A stretch of DNA of 64,000 bases, taken from NCBI GenBank assembly GCA_009760855.2, contig WPIO01000002.1, forward strand, positions 1,953,501-2,017,500. The letters run 5' to 3'. The notes beneath the pieces were generated by a model, which was not told the DNA's origin, made no database searches, and saw nothing but the letters and a program-made list of their open reading frames with translations. Positions 23,530 to 31,290 of the stretch are shown piece by piece; position 1 is the first letter of the stretch, and each line of letters starts with the position of its first letter. The stretch comes from Cristatella mucedo (lineage: Eukaryota > Bryozoa > Phylactolaemata > Cristatellidae). The translations under genes were made by a program, and so were the position numbers.

Positions 23530-24000
23530 ATGGAAAATCAAGCAAAGAAATTTGTTATGCTCCAAAATTCCGCTGTTATTCCCAACGAAAAACCTGCGCA
23601 TGTTCATGTTGAAGAGAAAATTTCAAAAGATTCCAAATCTTATCTTAGTGCATGGATGTACATAACAGAAGATGTGCTTCCGTTTCTTCAGAATATTATA
23701 GATAGATCTTGTGAACAATTAGATTTTAAGTCATTTGATGTTAGTGCAAGATCTACAATTGGAATTAGATTTGATTTTGGAAAGAAACCTAGTATGATGT
23801 TTGATGAGAATAATAAACAAATTAAATTAACTAGTCATGCAGACATAATTAGAAAACTAGGAAATGATTTTTGTATAACTGGAATTCTTGATGGTAGTTA
23901 TGTTTCAAAAGAATACTATAATAATGAAGCAAGATTAAATATTAGATTAAAGATTGACCAAGTAAAAGTTTATAGTTCGCCAAAAGAGATCAATGTTTAA
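23530..24000 (+). CDS. Hypothetical 156-aa viral protein, intact
   Basis: The start follows CACTATATAGA, overlapping the protease stop. It is unbroken. No named domain is recognised. The C-terminal half is predicted beta-rich (ITGILDGSYVSKEYY, then LNIRLKIDQVKVY). An OB-fold single-stranded-DNA-binding role is a possibility from this pattern and from the gene's place in a replicating virus, but that is inference. Intact length in an otherwise decayed element is notable and may be chance. Confidence 0.65.
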   Translation: MENQAKKFVMLQNSAVIPNEKPAHVHVEEKISKDSKSYLSAWMYITEDVLPFLQNIIDRSCEQLDFKSFDVSARSTIGIRFDFGKKPSMMFDENNKQIKLTSHADIIRKLGNDFCITGILDGSYVSKEYYNNEARLNIRLKIDQVKVYSSPKEINV

Positions 24001-24065
24001 TCCAGTAGAGTTTTAAAAGTAAGTATAAATATAAATATAAATAAAAAGTTTTAAGTTAAATTTTT

Positions 24066-24836
24066 TTAGATCCTTTTCCGAGTTATATCAAGCATTCTAT
24101 CAACTATTCCTCGAGCATAATTTTTTTTTATCTTATTTAGACTAGCAGGATTTGATACTTTGTCTTTTAGGAAATCAGTACCAAATGAGTTGTTTAATGC
24201 TCCACCTATCGCTAAGCCCAACTTTGATTTCGCGGCCATCACAGCTGCAACTGTTTTTGCATCTTCACATACATAATTTGGTTGTCTTGGATCAAGTGCA
24301 ATAGGCGCAGCTGATTCAGCAAGAAGTCAAGTCTGTCAAGTTTCTTATTTGTGTCCTTTTAGGCTCTGATATAGATCCAGTTTCAGTGTAAAGACTATCG
24401 TGGACCAAGGCAGACCTGTCTAGGTCATTTGCGCATCATAGCCTTCACTCATACATTGAGTAAACTTAGTTCCTGGGCCAGCGTACGAGTAACGGCCAGT
24501 ATTGTTAAAACTTCAACCTGGAACATTTTCTGATTTAACTCCTGAAGGAAGACGCATATGTATCTCACGATTTCCAGTAAGTTTATTTATGAAATCAACG
24601 ATTCCACTACCAACTTTTCTATTTTGTTTTACTTGCTTAAGAGAAAGATTTAATTGTAGGCCAGTGTTTACTGATTTGCAATTTTCAATTCTAGCAAGTT
24701 GTGTTTTTGTTACAAAGATTGGAACTGAACCTGATAAGTCCCCTTTTTTTCTACTGATCGATATTGGTTTATCACACTTATGTATTAAGTTTACTTGATG
24801 ATTTGATAGGTTTAAGTTTGTCTCATGGTATTCCAT
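24066..24836 (-). pseudogene. Parvovirus-type phospholipase A2 protein, broken
   Basis: A secreted-type phospholipase A2 domain, used by parvoviruses and some polinton-like viruses to breach endosomal membranes. The start at 24836 follows TATTATAGA. The first frame (107 residues) ends at the TGA at 24513. The same phase continues into YAGPGTKF (24468-24485 is the GPG of the calcium loop). After a frameshift at about 24415 comes the His-Asp pair in LVHDSLY (24388-24405). An Ala/Gly-rich tail and a basic C-terminus follow to the TAA at 24066. Assignment rests on the ordered calcium loop and HD dyad. A convergent neighbour, the 23530 gene, ends 66 bp away. Confidence 0.68.
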
Positions 24837-24891
24837 TCTATAATATATTTAACTTTTATTTAAAGACAAATACAACTATTATATATTAAGA

Positions 24892-25610
24892 ATGGATCAA
24901 TTTGCAACTTTTAGGTCAAGGGTTATGGAGCTTCTTACATACGATCCATTTACTGGTCTTTTCTTTTGTAAAATAAACAGAAGAAATAAAAAAAAATCCT
25001 AGCTGATTAAACAGCCTCTTTTTGTATAGCGACAGAAGAGCCTTTACGGCTATCACCACCGCTTGCAGTGGCGATAAAGGATCGCCCACTGCAGGAATCG
25101 AACCCACGACCTCGGCACCGAGGTCGTGAAAGCAACCACCTTACCTAGTGTGCCATCACGGCTACTATTGGAGTTGAGGCAGGAAGTATTGACAGTTATG
25201 GATATAGAATTATAAGTATTGACGGAAAGCGATATAAAGGCCATAGATTGGCATGGATTATAATGAAGAGATGCCTGTTTTTCAGATCGATCATGAAAAC
25301 TTAGATAAATCTGATAACAGGATTTCTATTCTAAGAGTTGCAACGCAATTGGAAAATCGAAGAAATAGGGGAATACAAAAAATAATAAATCCAAATATAT
25401 TAGTGTCTGTCTTGGTAAAAGAGAATAAAATTAAAATCATATATTAAAGTAGATAATACTAGTTATCATTTGGGCTACTACGAATCTGCAGAAAAAGCTG
25501 CCGAAGCGCGCGATATAGCAGCAATAAAATTGCACCTACAATTCGCACGGTTAAATTTTACTTACACACTTACAGAAGACTACAAAATAGTTCACCACAC
25601 AGACTTTTAA
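24892..25610 (+). pseudogene. HNH endonuclease with AP2 domain, split by a SINE
   Basis: A homing-endonuclease-like protein. The ATG at 24892 follows TATATTAAGA. N-terminal YDPFTGLFFCK precedes the SINE. After the SINE come IGVEAGSIDSYGYRI, KRYKGHRLAW, the HNH core DHENLDKSDNRISILR (about 25288-25335) and a C-terminal AP2-like module (HLGYYESAEKAAEAR, then FARLNFT) ending at the TAA at 25608-25610. The SINE at 24991-25163 interrupts it, and frameshifts lie near 25258 and 25440. Genes of this kind are often selfish passengers in phages and large viruses. It overlaps the convergent gene by 3 nt. Confidence 0.8.
24991..25163 (-). mobile_element. tRNA-derived SINE, family 1, inside the viral element
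   Basis: Nearly identical to 1134-1306, with the B box GGGTTCGATTCC on the minus strand. It inserted into the HNH-AP2 reading frame, so insertion came after integration of the virus. No clear target duplication is visible; the left junction lies in an A-rich run. Confidence 0.9.
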
Positions 25611-26685
25611 TTTCGACATCTGGCTTTCAACTCATCTCTTAGTTTTATCATTTCGTTGTGTATTTGTTCTTGCGTTGCTCCTCTAGAAAACAGATTAGCT
25701 AGCAGCATTGCAGACTCAGCTTTGTAATCGCAGGACTTTTTACCACCAATTGTACTACTTTCCACTTTTTTATGTCTCTTTTTAACTCATCGCTCTAGGA
25801 AACTCCAGATTTTTCTACTAGATCTCTTCCTGTTTTAAGATAATCTAATCTATTTGTAACTTCAGAATTTTGTACCTTATGACTCAAATCAATATCAATG
25901 TTTCTATCAAGTAGTTCTATCATATTTTTATATCTGTAATTGCATTCTTTAATCTTGAACTTTGTAGACTCAAAGCACTATACGTTCTTCATGTGTATTC
26001 ATCGGTGGTGCTTTAGCTGTATACATTGTTACATCAATTATCTTTTTAATTAATCCTGCTACTGATACTGCAATACTTACTCCTAAGCCAACTGCTCCAA
26101 TCACAGATGCTATGCTTGCTATAATAGCTGGAATTGCAGGTAAGAATTCTCCTGATCTTACTTCAAGAAAATTCTTACTCCAAGACTTTGTATCTAGTTG
26201 AGAAGCATCTCACGGCACTTCCTCTCCAAATGTATCTGAAAGAAATTTAAAAGGATTTAAATACCAATCACTTCCTGATTTTTCCTCTTCTAACAATATC
26301 TCATATATGTAAAAACCAACCTCGAAACTTGCAACCATTTTTGACAGTCCTTTTTTATCTGCAATTGTTTTCCAGAAGACATTGCCATACTTTCCTGAAG
26401 CAATATCATCTACAATCTCTTTTATAAACAACCCAAGATCAACTATTCCAGTTACACCCGATAGAAATCTACCTAGTGCTTTTGTAGCAGTCCCAATAAC
26501 TTTGAACGACTGCAAAACTTTTGGAACAATAGTTGCAATCTTATTCGATGCTTGTAGACTCAGCTTCATTGCAATCTTAGGTGCAACTTTGCTTTTGACC
26601 CAAAGTCTATTGCTGTTGTTGTTCCTGATAACACTTCTTTTGTTGTATCTAAGCCAGATTTTAGATATTCTTTTATTTTCTTCAT
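25607..26685 (-). pseudogene. Membrane-active-looking viral protein, broken
   Basis: Unrecognised. The start at 26685 (MKKIKEYLKSGLDTTKEVL) lies 10 bp from the divergent fibre start across ATATATAAGA. After an early shift an amphipathic region follows (KVLQSFKVIGTATKALGRFL), then a TGA at 26210. A long hydrophobic Ala/Gly/Ile stretch at about 26030-26150 includes FLPAIPAIIASIASVIGAVG. The C-terminus is charged with further shifts and a TAG at 25795, ending at 25607. The hydrophobic hairpin-like segment suggests a membrane protein or a lytic/penetration factor of the virion. That is inference only. Confidence 0.5.
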
Positions 26686-26695
26686 ATATATAAGA
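26686..26695. promoter_or_regulatory. Bidirectional ATATATAAGA start motif
   Basis: Only 10 bp separate the minus-strand ATG (26685-26683) and the plus-strand ATG (26696-26698). Both genes read a TATATA core directly against the start codon, as at 16561-16569. Confidence 0.5.
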
Positions 26696-27547
26696 ATGCA
26701 AAAATATTACTAAGATTAATGGTCATATTTTCGATGATCTTGATGCAAATGGAAATCAAATTACAAACCTTAGTTTTCCAGTAAATAATGGAAATGCAAT
26801 AAGATTAGATTATGCTCTCAATTCAAACTTTTTAAATACTATAGCAACTAATGTTTCAGGAGAAATAGCTTCTGTTTCTAATTTATCAAATTTACTTCTA
26901 AAGAATGTTGCAAAACTTTTATCTCAGTTAAACTGTAGAAATGTTATTGGTATATAAGGAAATTCTGCTGATGGAACTGCATATCAAGGTTCTAGACCTT
27001 ATAAAGTAATAAACAATGGTTTACTAAAAAGTAAGACAAGTTTTCAATGGTAACTCAAATAGTACTCTTGAACTGGGATCAAACACAATTACTTCTTTGA
27101 AAGATTCAGATATTATAACAAAACAATCTATTGATTCTTATAAATGTTCTACTATGTACTTAAGGCTTACTGGTTTTTCAAGTATTATTCCGCTTAACAT
27201 ATTTAATATTAATGTCAATGGAGATGGAAAAGAAAGTTCTTCACTAATGTCAACACCTGCAGATAGTCCTGTTCTTGACACGCAAGGAAAAGGGATTGAA
27301 TATGACACACCATTACAAATTTTGTTGCTGGTCCAGTCCAGTTATAAACTTCCAAACAATATCCACTATAATGTGGTCTTCAAATGTTACTACAGCATTT
27401 TTAGAGTTAACTAGTGACAACACTTATGGTGTTTCTGGGACACTTATTTTAGTTAGGAACAATGATGGTAGCTGCACATATATGATAGATAATTTAATAG
27501 TTGCCAGTAATGTTACATATATTGATTTTCTTATTAGTATAGTATAG
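26696..27547 (+). pseudogene. Phage-fibre-like attachment protein 2, broken
   Basis: The ATG at 26696 follows TATATATAAGA. A shift immediately after the start leads into the frame with ITKINGHIFDDLDANGNQI, paralogous to the N-terminus of fibre 1. A TAA lies at 26955 and shifts at about 27045 and 27380. The C-terminal domain (LELTSDNTYGVSGTLILV, ending at 27547) looks like a beta-rich receptor-binding head. Its TAG stop forms part of the next gene's GTATAGAATG motif. Confidence 0.6.
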
Positions 27548-27548
27548 A

Positions 27549-28424
27549 ATGTCGCTTGGATATCGTAGAAAAGGATCTAGCCAAAAAAACTACATTCGTA
27601 AAACTGGCGATATTTTAAATGGATCTTTAAATATGAATCAAAATCTAATAAACAATCTTAGAGATCCTGTTGATTCTACAGATGTTGTAAATAGAAAGTA
27701 TATCGATACAAAATTTGTTACACAAATATCTAGAGGAACAACTGCTAATGGCGATCTTGATATGAACAATCATAGACTGATAGATCTTGCAAATCCTATC
27801 AATAAAAGTGATGCTGCTACAAAAGATTAGGCTGACACAAAAATATCAAAAATGGTGGAGTTGTTAACGGAAATTTATTTGTAACTGGAACATTAAATAT
27901 TGCTAATGCAGCAACCCCATATCTTGCAACCAACGTCGCAACTGTTGCATATATGGAAGCTAATTTTTTAAAATATAATAATGGATCAATGAATGGTCAT
28001 TTGAATATGAATCAAAATCCAAGTATTATACAAAATGATCCCGTCGGTCCAAATGATGGAGTAAATCTTGGCTATCTACGAAAAGTGAATGGAAATGTTA
28101 CAACTGTAAATTTTAAAGGAACTATGGATGGATCACTGACTACGAAAATATATGGCACAACAGGTTATGGTAGATGGGTTACTAATATTAACAAAATTGT
28201 AGTTACTTGAGGTCTATTTATTGTTGGAGTAACATATGAAATTTCTGGAGTAACAAAAGTGCTTATGCCTCCACCATCAACACTAACAGCACAGAATGAT
28301 CAGTTGTATGGTAGTTATATATTAAATTCTAGTAAAAAAAATAGTTGGTAGTTCTATTTTTATATCTGGATCAAGTTTGTTAGATAAAGAAATAAATGTT
28401 AATGTTTTTATAGCAATAGCATAA
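27549..28424 (+). pseudogene. Phage-fibre-like attachment protein 3, broken
   Basis: The start follows AGTATAGA. It has three or more fibre repeats: IRKTGDILNGSLNMNQ, then NLRDPVDSTDVVNRKY; NGDLDMNNHRLIDL, then NPINKSDAATKD; and GHLNMNQNPSII, then NDPVGPNDGVNLGY. A TAG at 27828 falls where sister repeats have Tyr. Shifts at about 27850 and 28340 and a TGA at 28208 also break it. The C-terminal head is distinct from fibre 2. The stop at 28422-28424 overlaps the next start (TAATG). Confidence 0.7.
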
Positions 28425-29036
28425 TGCTAAGCAGAAAAGACTTCGAGATGATTGGAGCATTGGATATGTCTGAAAATAGAATGGTAAATCTTGGAAGCAA
28501 TGTAGATCCATTAGAAGCTGTTGGAAAATTATTTGCTGATAACAACTATTTAAGAAAAGATTCAGACCAAGTTGTAAGAGGAAACATATCTGCAAACTCA
28601 AAAAAATATGTTAACGTACTAACACCAATTAATGGAAATTATATTGCAACAAAAGAGTACACTGATACTAAGGCAGATTTCATAGTAAATGGTGATTTAA
28701 CAGTGGATGAACATAGAGTTAACAATGAAATAAATAACGGTAAAAATAGATGATGTTGTTGATACATACTTAGCAAATAGAGACCTCTCTGAACTTTTCA
28801 CATATGATCTTTCACAATTTGATACAGGTCCTTTAAGTCTCACTAAGATAGAAAATCTGTCAGGTTTTGATAGTAGCCTCGATTTCAATATAAAATATTA
28901 CTTAGCTAGATTATCTAATATGCAAAAAATACCAATAACATACTCAAAGATGATACTAGGAATGAACGACATTAATAACATGAGTGTTGGAGATGAGGTT
29001 ATACGAACTGCTTTTGAAAAAACTATTCAGTCTTAA
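28424..29036 (+). pseudogene. Phage-fibre-like attachment protein 4, frameshifted
   Basis: Repeat signatures: MIGALDMSENRMVNLG, then VDPLEAVGKL; and GNISANSKKYVNVL, then PINGNYIATKEYTD. A shift at about 28740 joins to a C-terminal stretch running to the TAA at 29034-29036. It is translationally coupled to fibre 3 by a 1-nt overlap. Confidence 0.62.
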
Positions 29037-29091
29037 GTGTTATAGAAAAACAAATAACTGAAAAATCAATTATATATTAAAGGATGTGAAT

Positions 29092-29437
29092 ATGATTAGA
29101 GTAAACTACTATGATGTTAAAATGAAACTTGTTTTAGATTTTGATAACATAAGAAATATTGTAGTTAGACTACTATCACAAATTTTATTCGCCAAGTTTT
29201 TTTGTTTCTAATTTTCTTAATATCACCTATTATGGTGTTGAAAATAATTATATGTTATTACTAAGTGATTATGTAACACAGTTTGACACTTCTCCTACTA
29301 GTATAACCATATCTATCCATTTTTCTATTCTAAACTAAAATAATATTATCACTCCAAGTAACTTAGACGTTATTGAAATTGTTCTAGCTGATGTTTTTAT
29401 AGCCCCACATCAATACTTAATTACTACAGATATTTAA
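29092..29437 (+). pseudogene. Hypothetical viral protein, broken
   Basis: TATATATTAAAGGATG precedes two candidate starts, 29084 (immediately stopped) and 29092. The frame then shifts in a T run at about 29205, crosses a TAA at 29336 and ends at 29437. It is beta-rich, with ITYYGVENNYMLLLSDYV and VFIAPHQYL. It may be a further fibre or head component of the same block. Confidence 0.4.
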
Positions 29438-29513
29438 ACTCTTCAATCTAAACCTTCTTTAATAAACTCTGTTGGTAAACTACATTCTTTTCCTGTTAGT
29501 TTCTTTGTTAACT

Positions 29514-29804
29514 CTATTTTTTAGAGTATGCTTCTAATTTCAAACTATTTATTGTATCTATTTTCAAATCTTTAAGAAACTCCGAAAATATTAATCCATC
29601 TCTAACTTTAGTGAATATATATGCCATTTCCAATTCAGAATGATCAACTCTTAAAGCTTTTTCTAAAACTAATTTTAGCGCTTCTAAAAGTGTACTTCTA
29701 ATATCTTCAATTCTCCCCATTGGATATGAGCAAATCCTCATATTTGTAAATTGTTGCCCTTGTGCTACTGCTAGACAATCTTTACTTCTACTTTCTACAT
29801 TCAT
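29514..29804 (-). CDS. Hypothetical 96-aa viral protein, intact
   Basis: The ATG at 29804 follows TTAAATAGAA. It is intact. The mid-section is predicted helical (IRSTLLEALKLVLEKAL). No known family was recognised. It opens a minus-strand block of small genes running up to the polymerase. Confidence 0.55.
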   Translation of the reverse strand: MNVESRSKDCLAVAQGQQFTNMRICSYPMGRIEDIRSTLLEALKLVLEKALRVDHSELEMAYIFTKVRDGLIFSEFLKDLKIDTINSLKLEAYSKK

Positions 29805-29819
29805 TTCTATTTAAATAAA

Positions 29820-30350
29820 TTATAAAGTTGTTACTGGAATTGCATCAGAAACTGGAGCTGCTGGATCAACAATCGCTGGAGCAACTGCAGCAGCAAGAGC
29901 GGCAAGTGATGCCTTTTGTCTAGCACTAGTTCCATCAGAGATATCAGGTAGAATTGCATAGCACTCATCTTTAACAAATCCAGAGATATCAGGTTTAATT
30001 ACTGCAACGCCTGAGATAACTGCTCAGAGTGTTGGCAGCTGACTAGAAATCCATGTAGTATATCTAGAGACTTCTCCAGGAGTATCAAGAAGAGTATCAA
30101 CTTGAGATCTAACTGTTGCTTCAAGATCACTTGTTGTGCTTGCCATTCCAGAGGCGATTACCTTTTGTGCTTCAATGTCACACTCATCAATATAAAACTT
30201 TTTGACAGAAGTATCAGTCGTAATTGAGATATCTGAGTCGAGTGTCTGTTGATCGTAAGCAGTCATTCTAGATTTTACAAGATAATCAACATATGCTTTC
30301 AGCAGAGTTGCAGATGAAGCAAGATAAGGGTCAGTTACTTCTGTCGACAT
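29820..30350 (-). pseudogene. Ala-rich hypothetical virion-type protein, one stop
   Basis: The start at 30350 follows AGTATAGGAA, the same motif as the ATPase gene. A TGA at 30024 interrupts an otherwise continuous frame of about 176 codons. The tail is Ala/Pro-rich (ASLAALAAAVAPAIVDPAAP). The N-terminus is helical and acidic. A structural or scaffold role is possible but unproven. Confidence 0.5.
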
Positions 30351-30383
30351 TTCCTATACTATTATAAGAAAATGTACGAAACG

Positions 30384-30575
30384 CTAATCTTTCATTAACT
30401 CTCTTGCTTTCATCTTTAACTCTTCATATTTATCTACATGAATACACATGTCAAATATAATTTTAATAAGTTTATCATTTGTATTTAATTTTCTACCTTC
30501 AATAATGTCTTAAATTGCATTAATAATCTTATAATTTGTTATTTTCGTTATTTTGTTACTATTTGTTACTTCCAT
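30384..30575 (-). pseudogene. Small helical protein, one stop
   Basis: The ATG at 30575 follows CTAGTATAT. It has 63 codons with a TAA at 30510. The C-terminal helix KYEELKMKARELM and the preceding DKLIKIIFDMCIHV resemble parts of the neighbour at 30608-30883, so the two may be ancient duplicates. Confidence 0.45.
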
Positions 30576-30607
30576 ATATACTAGAAAGAAAAATATTTAA
30601 TTCAAAA

Positions 30608-30883
30608 TTAATTAATTTTTACACCCTGTTTAGTTTTTTGAGTTTTTGATTTCTTATTTGCTTCTATTAACATTTCATCTATTTTACTTCTGCATTCCAT
30701 TAGTTTATCACAGGTATCACAAATCTCAACGAGAATACCGATATACGAACTATCTAAATCTGGAATAAGTTTATCAAGTGAATGCTTGACAATTCTTTGA
30801 TCTACTCTCTTTAACTTTTGTAGACAAATTTTAAGAGCCATATCTCTTGGTTGTTCACAACTAAGCATTTTAGAAACATCCAT
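30608..30883 (-). CDS. Hypothetical 91-aa viral protein, intact
   Basis: The start at 30883 follows TTTATACAGA. It is all-helical by composition, with Cys residues at C8, C19 and in the CDTCDKLMEC stretch. It has a basic C-terminus. No known family was recognised. Confidence 0.55.
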   Translation of the reverse strand: MDVSKMLSCEQPRDMALKICLQKLKRVDQRIVKHSLDKLIPDLDSSYIGILVEICDTCDKLMECRSKIDEMLIEANKKSKTQKTKQGVKIN

Positions 30884-30903
30884 TCTGTATAAATATTAAT
30901 TTT

Positions 30904-31104
30904 TTATAGTTCATCTTCTTCATTTACGTAATTATATTCTACCTCTTCCTCAAAATTAAATGCTTGTTCGTAACCATCCTCGCTGTCATACTCACTTTCG
31001 CATTCTGAATCTTCTGAATTGTAATCAGGATCATCCTCGTTGTCGTACTCTTCATATTCAGATTCAGATTCAACATTTTCGTTTTCAATTTCAACTTTTT
31101 CCAT
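30904..31104 (-). CDS. Hyperacidic protein, 66 aa, intact
   Basis: The start at 31104 follows TTATTATAGAA. Roughly half the residues are Asp or Glu (for example EYEEYDNEDDPDYNSEDSE), with regularly placed Tyr and no Cys-rich or enzymatic motif. Similar acidic proteins act as histone or DNA mimics or as core-protein chaperones; here this is only analogy. Confidence 0.6.
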   Translation of the reverse strand: MEKVEIENENVESESEYEEYDNEDDPDYNSEDSECESEYDSEDGYEQAFNFEEEVEYNYVNEEDEL

Positions 31105-31128
31105 TTCTATAATAAAGAATTTTATTTT

Positions 31129-31290
31129 TTAATATAAATTTATTCCTGCCAAAATTAACTTTTCTTTTGCTCTCTCATACTCCATTTCTATTTGTAATTC
31201 ATACATTTCTTTTGTTATCTTTCGTATATCATGTTCTACTTTTACTTTTGGTTTAGGTTAAATGATTTCTTCACTTTTTTGTTTGGGCAT
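31129..31290 (-). pseudogene. Small charged helical protein, one stop
   Basis: The ATG at 31290 lies inside the polymerase 3-prime end in another frame (MPKQKSEEII). A TAA at 31258 is followed in phase by a Lys/Glu-rich helix (ITKEMYELQIEMEYERAKEK) and a stop at 31129. It has about 52 codons. Continuity across the stop supports a real former gene. Confidence 0.4.

Noticed and set aside
24991-25163. A tRNA gene, suggested by good A and B box sequences
   Set aside because: Near-identical copies at 1134-1306 and 2745-2943 share a long tRNA-unrelated body. The acceptor stem does not close. It is a SINE.
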